64,000 nt of DNA from Corynebacterium efficiens YS-314 (GTDB lineage Bacteria; Actinomycetota; Actinomycetes; Mycobacteriales; Mycobacteriaceae): positions 2,418,001 through 2,482,000 of the forward strand of contig NC_004369.1 of the NCBI RefSeq assembly GCF_000011305.1. Direction: 5' to 3'. The notes under the pieces were generated by a model. That model was not told the DNA's origin, ran no database searches, and worked only from the letters and a program-made list of their open reading frames with translations. The translations under genes were made by a program, and so were the position numbers. Numbering within the stretch: position 1 is the first letter of the stretch; every line of letters starts with the position of its first letter. Positions 10,186 through 20,264 of this stretch are shown one piece after another.

Positions 10186-10488
10186 ATGAGTTCATTCCTG
10201 TTGTTTGCTGCCATCGGCGTGGTTGTGCTGAGCATCGGTGCCTGGAAAACCGTGGAGGCCAACCCCCACCGCCGTATCCCCCTCATCTGCCCTCCCCGAG
10301 ACCGGCCCCTGCCGATCATCCTGCTTCAGGCGGTGGGGTATGGCTCCTCTATTTTTGCGGTTCTCATGCTCAGCGACCAGTGGGGGGCTTATGCCTACCT
10401 TCTCTTCATCGTCATGGCGCTGCCGGAAGTGGTGTTGTTCAGCATCCACAACCATCAGTTGAAACACGGTGGTCTGTCCCAGGGTTGA
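10186..10488 (+). CDS. Small membrane protein, function unknown
   Basis: Protein of 100 residues with an N-terminal hydrophobic segment (FLLFAAIGVVVLSIGAW) and two more (residues about 45-62 and 67-85). The C-terminus is short and polar. It is divergent from valS and about 130 bp away. No family was recognised; coding is supported by codon pattern and hydrophobic layout only. Confidence 0.6.
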   Translation: MSSFLLFAAIGVVVLSIGAWKTVEANPHRRIPLICPPRDRPLPIILLQAVGYGSSIFAVLMLSDQWGAYAYLLFIVMALPEVVLFSIHNHQLKHGGLSQG

Positions 10489-10848
10489 GGTCGCCCACCA
10501 GATAACCCGGGATGGGGAGAAGATCCGGACCCATCCTGGAAGCAGCGTCGCCCCTCTGCACAGCAGCCATGGGCTTCATCCGACTCGCCGTACCTGGCTG
10601 CGGAAGGGTTCACCCTGAGTTTTATTTCCTGTTTTCTCTTCTGCGACTTCCGCTGGGGCGGATATCTGGCTTCAGTACGCTGAAAGCCGGAACGTGCAGG
10701 CAATATTGGCAATATTATGGGATCTGCTTCAAGTTGTCTGATATACCCGTCCATCCTGGACAGTCCACGGTCATCTCATTTCAACAACTGCTGAATACAT
10801 CTTTTTCTTTCCCGTGCACGAGCTGAAAATGCTGCTAGGGTCAGAAAC
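10489..10848. other. Intergenic region upstream of the Hsp70-like gene
   Basis: No convincing gene. The second half is clearly more AT-rich than the surroundings and contains a short direct repeat, GGCAATATT, near 10700. It probably holds the promoter of the Hsp70-like gene; no CIRCE-type or HAIR-type element was recognised. Confidence 0.5.
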
Positions 10849-12324
10849 ATGCGTTTTGGGATCGACGTCGGAACGACGCGCACAATTGCGGCCGTAGTCG
10901 ACCGCGGAAACTATCCAGTTGTGACCGTGGAGGACTACCTCGGCGATGCACAGGAATACATCCCCTCAGTGGTGGCACTGGACGGGGATCGAATCGTCGT
11001 GGGTTGGGAGGCGATGAAGCTCGGGCCCGATGACCCCAGCCTGGTGCGTTCCTTCAAACGGATCATGTCGGACCACTCCGTCACCGCGGACACCCCGGTC
11101 CAGCTCGGCCACACCACCCGCCCCCTCGGTGAGGTGCTGCGCGCGTATGCCGAGACCGTGGTGGACACCCTGCGGGATTTCCAGGCCACACTGGATGACT
11201 CCTCCCCCATCGAGGTCGTGCTCGGCATCCCGGCCAACGCCCACACCGCCCAGCGGCTGCTCACCCTCTCCGCGTTCTGCGAGGCCGGCGCGGAGGTCGC
11301 GGGCCTGGTCAATGAACCGAGTGCGGCGGCCTTCGAGTACACACACCGTCATGCGCGCACCCTGAACTCCCGTCGCTCCGGCATCGTCATCTACGATCTC
11401 GGCGGCGGCACCTTCGATGCCTCACTCATCCGCGTCGACGGCACCACCCATGAGGTCATGGGATCGCTGGGCATCTCCCACCTCGGTGGCGATGACTTCG
11501 ATGTGATCCTCGCCGAGTGCGCGCTCCGAGCCGCCGGTAAGCCCGGCGTCCCCAGCCGGACGCTTATCGACGAAGCCCGCAGCGCCAAGGAGTCCCTTGT
11601 GCCCCAGTCCCGCCGTCTGGTGATCGATGTCGACGGCGAGGATGTTGTTGTGCCGGTCGCCGACTTCTACGACGCCGCGATGCCGCCGGTCGAGCAGACC
11701 ATCGAGGTGATGACCCCACTCATCGGCACCGATGATCTCCGCGAATCCGAGATCGCCGGTATCTACCTGGTCGGCGGGGCGTCCTCCCTGCCGCTGATCT
11801 CACGGGTGTTGCGTGAACGCTTCGGCCGGCGGGTCCACCGCGCGCCCTTCACCGCCGGGGCCACCGCCGTCGGACTGGCCATCGCCGCCGACCCGGAGTC
11901 GGGCTTCCACCTGCGTGACAAGCTCTCCCGTGGCATCGGCGTGTTCCGCGAATTCGACGGCGGCCGTACCGTGAGCTTCGACCCGCTGATCACCCGGGAG
12001 ACCAAGCCGGATGCCGATGGTCGCATCACGGTCACCCGTCGCTACCGCGCCGCACACAATGTCGGCTGGTTCCGGTTCGTGGAATATGACAGCTTCAACG
12101 AGGAGGACGGCAGCCCCGGGGACATCTCCCTGCTGGGTGAGCTGAAGGTTCCCTTCGACCCCTCCATCATCGATGTCGATGCAGTGGAGATCACCCACTT
12201 CGACGGCCCGGAGATCGAGGAGACCGTGATGGTCAACTCCGACGGTATTGCCTCCATCCGCATCGCGGTGCAGGGTGGTGTGGTGGTGGAACACACCCCC
12301 AAGGTGACGCTGGCGCTGCAGTAG
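10849..12324 (+). CDS. Hsp70-family protein (not DnaK)
   Basis: Actin-fold ATPase of 491 residues. Phosphate-binding motifs are visible: FGIDVGTTRTIAAV at the start, VIYDLGGGTFDASLI near residue 181 and IYLVGGASSLPLI near residue 305. The partner interdomain segment GLVNEPSAAAFEY is present. The ATPase domain of about 350 residues is followed by only about 130 residues of beta-rich sequence, shorter than the DnaK substrate-binding domain, and no C-terminal lid is apparent. No grpE or dnaJ lies nearby, so it is likely a specialised chaperone of unknown client. A terminator follows. Confidence 0.88.
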   Translation: MRFGIDVGTTRTIAAVVDRGNYPVVTVEDYLGDAQEYIPSVVALDGDRIVVGWEAMKLGPDDPSLVRSFKRIMSDHSVTADTPVQLGHTTRPLGEVLRAYAETVVDTLRDFQATLDDSSPIEVVLGIPANAHTAQRLLTLSAFCEAGAEVAGLVNEPSAAAFEYTHRHARTLNSRRSGIVIYDLGGGTFDASLIRVDGTTHEVMGSLGISHLGGDDFDVILAECALRAAGKPGVPSRTLIDEARSAKESLVPQSRRLVIDVDGEDVVVPVADFYDAAMPPVEQTIEVMTPLIGTDDLRESEIAGIYLVGGASSLPLISRVLRERFGRRVHRAPFTAGATAVGLAIAADPESGFHLRDKLSRGIGVFREFDGGRTVSFDPLITRETKPDADGRITVTRRYRAAHNVGWFRFVEYDSFNEEDGSPGDISLLGELKVPFDPSIIDVDAVEITHFDGPEIEETVMVNSDGIASIRIAVQGGVVVEHTPKVTLALQ

Positions 12325-12362
12325 GTCGGGCGTCGACAAGCAACCCCGGCCGCGGAAGGCAA

Positions 12363-12395
12363 CAACCCCACCTCTTCGCGCAAGAGGTGGGGTTG
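12363..12395. terminator. Bidirectional terminator between the Hsp70-like gene and mdh
   Basis: A 14-bp perfect stem (12363-12376 with 12382-12395) with a 5-nt loop lies between convergent genes. Confidence 0.9.
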
Positions 12396-12420
12396 AGCTT
12401 TACGTCAGTTCACGACGGTG

Positions 12421-13846
<1,426 letters not shown>

Positions 13847-14626
13847 ATGGCCGTTTCCGACCGAGGCTCAGCAGACCCCCATGCTGATGACCACGACATC
13901 GCCACCCCGGACAACGCCCACGCGGCGACCCCGGATGATGTCGTGGCCATCGCGCTGAGCCACTTCGCCGAGCATGGATTCAACGAGACCAAGCTGGAGA
14001 AGATCGCCAAGGCGTCCGGGATGTCCAAGCGCATGATCCACTACTACTTCGGGGACAAGAAGGGTCTGTACGTCAAGACCATCTCCCACGCCCTGGACAT
14101 GCTGCGCCCCGACGCGGAGGCCATGCAGCTGGAATCCGCGGTCCCCGTCGAAGGTGTCCGCAAGATCGTGGAGGCGATCTACAACTGCATCATCAACAAC
14201 CCCGAGGCCATCCGCCTGATCCTGATAGAAAACCTCCACAACCACGGTGGTGTGGAGAGCGCAGCCGCCCTCAACGACGAGAGTAACCTGCTGCTCAACC
14301 TGGACAAGCTTCTCATGCTCGGCCAGGATGCCGGCGCATTCCGCCCCGGCATCTCCGCCGAGGATGTTCTGGTGCTTATCAGCTCACTAGGATATTTCCG
14401 AATCTCCAACCAGCTGACCATGGACCAGATCTACGATGTGGACCTCACCAGCGACTCCAATATCGAGGGCATGCGCCGCCTGGTGGTGGACACGGTCCTG
14501 GCGTTTCTCACCTCGAACCTGCCCGATGCCGAGTCTTCCAGCTACCTCACCACCCGCGAAAGCTCCACCGCCCCGACCCAGGACACCGACATCTACGCCT
14601 TCGATACCGACCTGTTCGAGGAATAG
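13847..14626 (+). CDS. TetR-family transcriptional regulator
   Basis: Protein of about 259 residues if started at ATG 13847 (MAVSDRGSADPH), with ATG 13820 nine codons upstream as an alternative. After a disordered acidic leader of about 30 residues the TetR HTH is clear: DVVAIALSHFAEHGFNET, then KLEKIAKASGMSKRMIHYYF and GDKKGLYVKTI. A C-terminal effector domain and a polar tail of about 30 residues follow. It is divergent from mdh. The targets are not evident; the next gene is convergent. Confidence 0.87.
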   Translation: MAVSDRGSADPHADDHDIATPDNAHAATPDDVVAIALSHFAEHGFNETKLEKIAKASGMSKRMIHYYFGDKKGLYVKTISHALDMLRPDAEAMQLESAVPVEGVRKIVEAIYNCIINNPEAIRLILIENLHNHGGVESAAALNDESNLLLNLDKLLMLGQDAGAFRPGISAEDVLVLISSLGYFRISNQLTMDQIYDVDLTSDSNIEGMRRLVVDTVLAFLTSNLPDAESSSYLTTRESSTAPTQDTDIYAFDTDLFEE

Positions 14627-14632
14627 GGCGGA

Positions 14633-15565
14633 TTACCGCCCGAAGAGGAAGGCCACCCCGAGCATGCCGCCCAGCGCCAGGAACGTCGTGAGGAAGACAG
14701 TGTCCCGCGCCAGGATCTCACCCCGACGGTAGGTGGCCGCATAGTTGTACACATTCTGGGCGGCGGGCAGGGCAGCCAGGATAACGGCGGCATACATCTC
14801 CTCATCCTCCAGCCCGAAGGCCAGGCCGATGAGCCACGCGATCACCGGCATGCCCACGATCTTGATAGCGGTGGCCGTGATCGCGCTGGCCCGGTCGGCG
14901 CGCGATGACAACACATTGGTCGACGGCAGAGACGCACCGAAGCTGATGAGGATCAACGGGATCGACGCCCCGCCCAGAATCACCGCAGGCTCCATGATGG
15001 CCGCCGGGACCTCCACCCGTGTCAGACTGACAACCAGTCCCGCGATGGACGCCAACACCACGGGGCTGAGGATGGACCCCCGGAACGCCGCCCAGATCTT
15101 CGCCCCCCGCGATCCGCCCTGCTCCCCCGTCGTCAGAGCCGCGAGGATCATGGGGGCGAAGATCACCATCTGGATCACCAGGACCGGGGCCACGTAGGCG
15201 CCCGTTCCCAGGACGTAGATGGACACCGGCAGGCCGATGTTGTTGGAGTTGACATACGATGCCGCCGCCGCGCCGATCGCGGTGGTCGCAACGTCCTTCT
15301 TGAAGAACACCGCGGAGATCACGCAGTAGAGGGCGGCGGTGAGGAGAGTGGCGATGAACGTCACCACGATCACCGGCGACAGCAGGTGCTGCGGGTCCGA
15401 ATTGGCCACCACCGAGAACAACAGCGCCGGGGTCGCGGCGTAGAAGGCGATGCGGTTGAGCACCAGTCGCTGTTTATCGTCGGAGATGACCCCGCCCTTG
15501 GCCAGCAGCAGTCCCACCCCGATGACGGAGAGGATGATGGCGAATCCGGTAATGACGTTTAACAA
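14633..15565 (-). CDS. AEC (auxin efflux carrier)-family transporter
   Basis: Membrane transporter of 310 residues with ten hydrophobic segments arranged as two halves of five, as in the AEC/BASS-related fold. Features include YVNSNNIGLPVSIYVLG in the fourth helix and PLILISFGASLP in the middle. Relatives export organic acids; the substrate is not predictable. The start is TTG at 15565, preceded by AAAGGCGATGAG, which overlaps the stop of the gene upstream. A second copy of its first codons with its own ribosome-binding site lies at 16194, beyond the neighbouring gene. Confidence 0.87.
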   Translation of the reverse strand: MLNVITGFAIILSVIGVGLLLAKGGVISDDKQRLVLNRIAFYAATPALLFSVVANSDPQHLLSPVIVVTFIATLLTAALYCVISAVFFKKDVATTAIGAAAASYVNSNNIGLPVSIYVLGTGAYVAPVLVIQMVIFAPMILAALTTGEQGGSRGAKIWAAFRGSILSPVVLASIAGLVVSLTRVEVPAAIMEPAVILGGASIPLILISFGASLPSTNVLSSRADRASAITATAIKIVGMPVIAWLIGLAFGLEDEEMYAAVILAALPAAQNVYNYAATYRRGEILARDTVFLTTFLALGGMLGVAFLFGR

Positions 15566-15571
15566 TGTTTT

Positions 15572-16114
15572 CTACTCATCGCCTTTCAAAAGTGCTGCTT
15601 TTCCTTCAACGAAAGCGACATTCAGCCACAGGTCGTCACTGTCGATAAGGGCTTGGCTGTACTCGATTAATTCTTCCAGCGTCCCTAGGTGAACTTCATG
15701 ATCGTCATGGAAGGGCCAGGTGATCTTACGCGGATTATCGAAATCGACTTTACCCACCGGATAATCTCCTGCCAGTTGATCGACCCACAGCATTGAAGCG
15801 ACTGCGTGGTAGAGATCGGAGGTACTGAGATCACGGTGGAAACGTGTTCTTGCCCCCACCACTTGGTAACCCGCAAATGCGATTCCCGGGTCGTAGTCAG
15901 TTTCAATGGCGAGGACAGTATCGATGGCCAGTTCATGCCTGAAAATAGCGACAACGGTGAACTTTGGCTCTTTCCGAGTCCCTTCGTGCGGGTAAAGGTT
16001 CTCCGAGGAGATAAAACCGTTGAGCCGAGGGGTCAAAGCCTCTTCGATTTTCGACAGGTCAAGGTCTTCGATGCCGAATCCTCGGGGCATTTCGGGCTGG
16101 TCAGTCATTCTCAT
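15572..16114 (-). CDS. Orphan hypothetical protein of lower GC content
   Basis: Unrecognised soluble protein of about 180 residues. It begins MRMTDQPEMPRGFGIED and shows no signal peptide, membrane segment or known motif. Acidic residues and tryptophans (ITWPFHDDHEV, SMLWVDQL) suggest an interaction domain rather than an enzyme, but no function can be stated. Its codon use is noticeably more AT-rich than that of its neighbours, consistent with recent transfer. The ATG at 16114 overlaps the stop of a short leader frame (TGATG), and its own stop is 6 bp before the transporter TTG, so the three look coupled. ATG 16108 is an alternative start. Confidence 0.6.
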   Translation of the reverse strand: MRMTDQPEMPRGFGIEDLDLSKIEEALTPRLNGFISSENLYPHEGTRKEPKFTVVAIFRHELAIDTVLAIETDYDPGIAFAGYQVVGARTRFHRDLSTSDLYHAVASMLWVDQLAGDYPVGKVDFDNPRKITWPFHDDHEVHLGTLEELIEYSQALIDSDDLWLNVAFVEGKAALLKGDE

Positions 16115-16194
16115 CACGGTAGCGCAGCCTGGATTAGCACTGGGCTAGTGTGAGAATTCACGACGATAGGCAACCCGGTGATGACATCTAACAA
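16114..16194 (-). pseudogene. Remnant copy of the AEC transporter 5' end (short leader frame)
   Basis: A TTG at 16194, preceded by AGGAGAAACC, opens a 26-codon frame that begins MLDVITGLP. The real transporter begins MLNVITGF at 15565. The two starts align over about 30 bases with scattered silent-type changes, then diverge. The frame ends in a TGA overlapping the ATG of the orphan gene. This looks like the old transporter start left behind when the orphan gene entered. Confidence 0.5.
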
Positions 16195-16485
16195 CGGTTT
16201 CTCCTGGGTTCGTACGGGTTCGTGCGCGGGGAACAGGTGACCGGGGGTACCGGCCCCCGCGATGGGGGCTGTACCGGACACCGGTGGCACTGGGGTCTCT
16301 GGGCCGCCCCGGGGCCTCCACCTGAGATGATCAGGGTGACGCCGGGCGATACCACTGGCATGACCGTACAGGGCTTCCCCGCCCGGGGACGGCGTTACCC
16401 CGCTATTTATGCACTCCAGACAGACAGAAACGACCGCCGACGCAGCACTGGCTGCACCGACGGCCGTCCCCGGGGAACCCCCTAG
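16195..16485. other. Intergenic region left of the IS1182 element
   Basis: No convincing gene. It contains a GC-rich inverted repeat around 16247-16275 and other C/G-rich tracts. It presumably held the original junction between the transporter region and the clpX 3' end before the insertion sequence arrived. Confidence 0.45.
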
Positions 16486-16506
16486 GAGCGTGGGTCTTTA
16501 GTCGGT
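16486..16506 (+). repeat. Left terminal inverted repeat of the IS1182 element
   Basis: It reads GAGCGTGGGTCTTTAGTCGG followed by T and matches the reverse complement of the right end except for one base (T versus G at position 12). Confidence 0.87.
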
Positions 16507-16564
16507 GACCTGAACCCGGGTGTCTCCCCCCGGTCCTGCTGGGTGACGTGGGATAATAACCTCC

Positions 16565-18013
16565 ATGAGTGGTGGATCCGATGATGGCTTGTTCCCCGAA
16601 GAGACTCTCCAGCGGGTCCCGGCCCCGGACCCGGTGGAAGCGCCGGTGGATAAACGCTTCGCCCCGTTCAACCCCCACGCGGTGATGCTGCTGCCGCCGT
16701 CGCTGGATGAGTGGCTGCCTGATAACCACCTCGCCCGGTTCATCGCCGACCTCGTCGACACGGAACTGGATCTGACCGGGTTCTATGATTCCTACACCCG
16801 GTCCAAGGGGCGCCCACCCTATGATCCCCGGATGATGCTGCGGGTCATGCTCTACGGCTACTGCACCGGGGTACGGTCCTCCCGGAAACTGGAAACAGCG
16901 TGTATCGACAGCGTGGCGTTTCGCTGGCTCGCCGCTGGCGCAGGCCCGGATTTCCGGGCGTTTAGCCGGTTTCGGGCCCGCCACCTTCAGGCGTTGGCCG
17001 GGGTGTTTGTCCAGGCGTTGGCCCTGTGCCGGGAAGCGGGCATGGTGAAACTGGGCACGGTTGCGTTGGACGGGACGAAGGTGCAGGCGAATGCCTCCCG
17101 TCGTAAGGCCATGAGTTACCAGCGCCTGGTCCCGGCCGAGGAGAAGCTGGCTGAGCAGGTCGAGCAGATGCTTAACGATGCGGCGACCACGGATGAGGTC
17201 GAGGATCAGCGTTACGGGGTCGATGCCCGCGGTGATGAGTTGCCTGAGGAGTTGGTCAGCCGGTCCGCCCGGTTGGCAACGCTGCGTCGGGCGCGCCAGC
17301 AGTTGGAACAGGACGCCGCGGACAAAGCACGGCAGGTGGCGGAAACCAAGGCACGGGACCGGGGTGATGATGACGACACGGTCGCGGACAAGGGGCAGGC
17401 CGCGGCGGATACGGCAGTGGTGAAACCCTCGGCGCAGCGTAATTTCACGGATCCGGATGCCCGGATCATGAAGCTGAGTTCCGGTGGGTTTGATTACTGC
17501 TATAACGCGCAGACGGTGGTGGATGCTGAGCATCAGGTGATCGTGGCCACCGAGTTGAGTAACACCGCCACCGATGTCGGTGCGACGGTGCCGATGGTGC
17601 TGGCCACGGCTGAGCAATTGGGGGTCTGGCCGGCCCGGTGGTTGATGGATGCCGGGTACTGCTCGAAGAAGAACCTCACCGAAGTCGCTGGCCTGGAGGA
17701 CACGCACGACACGGAGTTTTTCATCGCGACCGGGCGGGTCAAACACGGAGAGAAGATCCCGGATGCCCCACGCGGCAGGATCCCTAACGATGCCACCTTA
17801 CGGGAGCGGATGGGACGTAGGCTGCGCACGAAGCGGGGCAAGGCGGTGTACGGGAAACGTAAGTCAGTGATCGAGCCGGTGTTCGGTCAGATCGCCACGC
17901 GGCAGGGCAAGCACGTGGTGCTGCGGGGGTTGGCGGCGGCTCGGGCGGAGTGGGATCTGGTGGCGGGGTGTCATAACCTGTTGAAGCTGTTTTCCTTCCG
18001 ACAGACGGCCTGA
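16565..18013 (+). CDS. IS1182-family transposase
   Basis: DDE transposase of 482 residues. The N-terminal DUF772-like domain is visible as LPPSLDEWLPDNHLARFI and GRPPYDPRMMLRVMLYGYC. Catalytic candidates are D in VALDGTKVQANAS, D in WLMDAGYCSKK and E in VIEPVFGQIATRQG. A charged coiled-coil insert with many Glu, Arg and Ala residues lies around residues 185-285. No frameshift is visible, so the element may still be active. Confidence 0.92.
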   Translation: MSGGSDDGLFPEETLQRVPAPDPVEAPVDKRFAPFNPHAVMLLPPSLDEWLPDNHLARFIADLVDTELDLTGFYDSYTRSKGRPPYDPRMMLRVMLYGYCTGVRSSRKLETACIDSVAFRWLAAGAGPDFRAFSRFRARHLQALAGVFVQALALCREAGMVKLGTVALDGTKVQANASRRKAMSYQRLVPAEEKLAEQVEQMLNDAATTDEVEDQRYGVDARGDELPEELVSRSARLATLRRARQQLEQDAADKARQVAETKARDRGDDDDTVADKGQAAADTAVVKPSAQRNFTDPDARIMKLSSGGFDYCYNAQTVVDAEHQVIVATELSNTATDVGATVPMVLATAEQLGVWPARWLMDAGYCSKKNLTEVAGLEDTHDTEFFIATGRVKHGEKIPDAPRGRIPNDATLRERMGRRLRTKRGKAVYGKRKSVIEPVFGQIATRQGKHVVLRGLAAARAEWDLVAGCHNLLKLFSFRQTA

Positions 18014-18153
18014 GCCCGCCGGGAAACCGGCAGGCCCGGTGGCCCGAACCACGGCTTTCCTGCCGGGGGCGGATATCGGGGTCCGATCGAGTGATTCTGG
18101 GCGGGTCGGGGCCGGTGGTGGCTCTGGGGAACCGAATTTTGGTGTCCCCCGCT

Positions 18154-18174
18154 ACCGACTAACGACCCACGCTC
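18154..18174 (-). repeat. Right terminal inverted repeat of the IS1182 element
   Basis: On the minus strand it reads GAGCGTGGGTCGTTAGTCGG followed by T, pairing with the left end. It is followed by CTAG. Confidence 0.87.
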
Positions 18175-19455
18175 CTAGGCGGTCTTCTCCTCCGCCGTGT
18201 GGGTGATCAGTTCGGGCTCGGCTTCCCCACGGGCCACCTCACCGGTGATGACCACCTCGGTGACATCATCGCGGTCGGGGATGTCGTACATGATGGGCAC
18301 GAGGATCTCTTCCAGGATGGCACGCAGACCACGGGCACCGGTCTTACGCTCCAGCGCCAGATCAGCGATCGCCTCGAGGGCATCATCGGTGAAGGTCAAC
18401 AGGGTGTCATCCATCTCGAACAGACGCTTGTACTGCTTGACCAGGGAGTTGCGCGGTTCGGTGAGCACCTTGACCAGGGACTCCTGATCCAGGTTGGCCA
18501 CGGTGGCCACCACGGGCAGACGGCCGATGAACTCGGGGATAAGACCGAATTTCACCAGGTCCTCCGGGCGGACATCCTTGAAGATGTCCTCCTTCTCCTC
18601 GTCCTTCTTCGAGGCGACCTCCACACCGAAACCGAGTCCCTTCTTGCCCCGACGCTCGCCGATGATCTTCTCCAGACCGGAGAAGGCACCCGCCACGATG
18701 AAGAGGATGTTGGTGGTGTCCAGCTGGATGAAATCCTGGTTGGGGTGTTTGCGTCCGCCCTGGGGTGGGATCGCGGCCACGGTGCCCTCGAGGATCTTCA
18801 GCAGTGCCTGCTGCACACCCTCACCCGAGACATCCCGGGTGATCGAGGGGTTCTCCGACTTGCGGGAGATCTTGTCCACCTCATCGATGTAGATGATGCC
18901 CCGCTGGGCGCGTTCCACATCGAAGTCGGCGGCCTGCAGGAGCTTGAGCAGGATGTTCTCCACGTCCTCACCCACATAACCCGCCTCGGTGAGGGAGGTG
19001 GCGTCGGCGATGGCGAAGGGGACGTCGAGAAGCTTCGCCAGCGTCTGGGCGAGGTAGGTCTTGCCGGAACCGGTCGGGCCCAACAGGAGGATGTTGGACT
19101 TGATCAGCTCGGTGTCCTCCTCGTCGCGGCGACGACGGCCACCGATCTGCTCATGGGCCCGCAGACGTTTGTAGTGGTTGTACACCGCAACGGAGAGGAT
19201 CCGTTTCGCCTGGTCCTGGCCCACCACATACTTGTCCAGAAACGCGGAGATCTCCGACGGCTTGGGGAGTTCGCCGTGCTCCTCCTCCTGCCCCTGAGCC
19301 TGCCCGAGTTCCTCTTCGATGATCTCGTTGCAGAGCTCGATGCACTCATCACAGATGTAGACCGCGCCACCGGCGATGAGCTTTTTGACCTGTTTCTGAC
19401 TCTTGCCACAGAAAGAGCATTTGAGCAGATCGGCGCTTTCCTGCATTCGTGCCAT
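18175..19455 (-). CDS. clpX: ATP-dependent Clp protease ATP-binding subunit ClpX
   Basis: AAA+ unfoldase that feeds substrates to ClpP. The 426 residues include the N-terminal zinc-binding domain (C13, C16, C35, C38), Walker A GPTGSGKT at 126-133, Walker [11 protein letters not shown] and the sensor region [14 protein letters not shown], here [14 protein letters not shown]. The length and C-terminus look complete, although the IS1182 element abuts the stop codon. The partner genes clpP1 and clpP2 lie about 22 kb away. Any native terminator downstream has been displaced by the insertion. Confidence 0.96.
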   Translation of the reverse strand: MARMQESADLLKCSFCGKSQKQVKKLIAGGAVYICDECIELCNEIIEEELGQAQGQEEEHGELPKPSEISAFLDKYVVGQDQAKRILSVAVYNHYKRLRAHEQIGGRRRRDEEDTELIKSNILLLGPTGSGKTYLAQTLAKLLDVPFAIADATSLTEAGYVGEDVENILLKLLQAADFDVERAQRGIIYIDEVDKISRKSENPSITRDVSGEGVQQALLKILEGTVAAIPPQGGRKHPNQDFIQLDTTNILFIVAGAFSGLEKIIGERRGKKGLGFGVEVASKKDEEKEDIFKDVRPEDLVKFGLIPEFIGRLPVVATVANLDQESLVKVLTEPRNSLVKQYKRLFEMDDTLLTFTDDALEAIADLALERKTGARGLRAILEEILVPIMYDIPDRDDVTEVVITGEVARGEAEPELITHTAEEKTA

Positions 19456-19613
19456 AAGAGTGTGTGACCCGCTTCCACATCGAAAGATTTACCGCTTACA
19501 ACTCTAACCAACAATATTGGCGAGGGGTTGTTCCATCTTATCGCGCCGGGGCAACCGGTGAGGGGTGCGGGCCACTGGACGGTTCATCACACCAGCGTGT
19601 GACGTTCATCCGA

Positions 19614-20264
19614 TTATTCGGTGACACCCTCACCGAGTGCGAAATCGGCCTCGGTGATCTCACGCAGCTCGGCCACGGTCACACCATCGGCGCATTCCAC
19701 CAGGGTGAGACCCTTCTCCGGATCCACGTCGAAGACGGCGTGGGTGGTCACGATCATGTCGACGCACTTGGCTCCGGTCAGTGGCAGACGGCATGCCTCC
19801 AGGATCTTGGGGGCACCCTTCTTGGTCACGTGATCGGTCATGGCAATGATCTTGGAGGCGCCGTGGACCAGGTCCATGGCGCCACCCATGCCCTTGACCA
19901 GCTTGCCGGGGATCATCCAGTTCGCCAGGTCACCGTACTGGGAGACCTCCATGACACCGAGGACGGCGACATCGACGGACTTGGAGCGGATCATGGCGAA
20001 GGAATCGGAGGAGGAGAAGTAGGAGGCACCCGGGTTGACGGTGATGGTTTCCTTGCCGGCGTTGATGAGCTCGGGGTCGAGCTCCTCCTCGGTCGGGTAC
20101 GGTCCGACACCGAGGACACCGTTCTCGGAGTGGAGGATGACCTCAAGGCCCTCGGGCAGGTAGCCCGGGATGAGGGTCGGCATGCCGATGCCGAGGTTGA
20201 CGTACTGGCCGTCTTCAAGTTCCTGGGCTACGCGTGCAGCCATCTGGTTGTGATCCCAAGTCAT
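19614..20264 (-). CDS. pcaJ: 3-oxoadipate CoA-transferase subunit B
   Basis: Beta subunit of the CoA-transferase that activates 3-oxoadipate with succinyl-CoA. The 216-residue protein has [18 protein letters not shown] and the catalytic glutamate in [29 protein letters not shown], here [13 protein letters not shown], is typical of this family. It starts one base into the pcaI stop. The succinyl-CoA:3-ketoacid (Sco) naming would also fit by sequence, but the pca context favours oxoadipate. Confidence 0.93.
   Translation of the reverse strand: MTWDHNQMAARVAQELEDGQYVNLGIGMPTLIPGYLPEGLEVILHSENGVLGVGPYPTEEELDPELINAGKETITVNPGASYFSSSDSFAMIRSKSVDVAVLGVMEVSQYGDLANWMIPGKLVKGMGGAMDLVHGASKIIAMTDHVTKKGAPKILEACRLPLTGAKCVDMIVTTHAVFDVDPEKGLTLVECADGVTVAELREITEADFALGEGVTE

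Larger units (their letters stand above)
16486..18174 (+). mobile_element. IS1182-family insertion sequence, apparently complete
   Basis: A 1689-bp element bounded by 21-bp terminal inverted repeats (16486-16506 and 18154-18174) that differ at one base. CTAG occurs immediately outside both ends (16482-16485 and 18175-18178) and is most simply a 4-bp target duplication. One intact transposase gene fills the element. The right-hand CTAG contains the clpX stop codon. Confidence 0.85.

Noticed and set aside
7344..10505. A 1053-residue frame on the plus strand opposite valS
   Set aside because: It is the antisense shadow of valS in a high-GC genome; the translation is low-complexity His/Gly/Leu-rich with no family pattern, while valS on the minus strand is complete.
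16403..17746. A 447-residue minus-strand frame across the IS1182 transposase
   Set aside because: It crosses the inverted repeat of the element and mirrors the transposase; composition is typical of antisense frames.
18199..19467. A 422-residue plus-strand frame opposite clpX
   Set aside because: Antisense shadow; the real gene is clpX.
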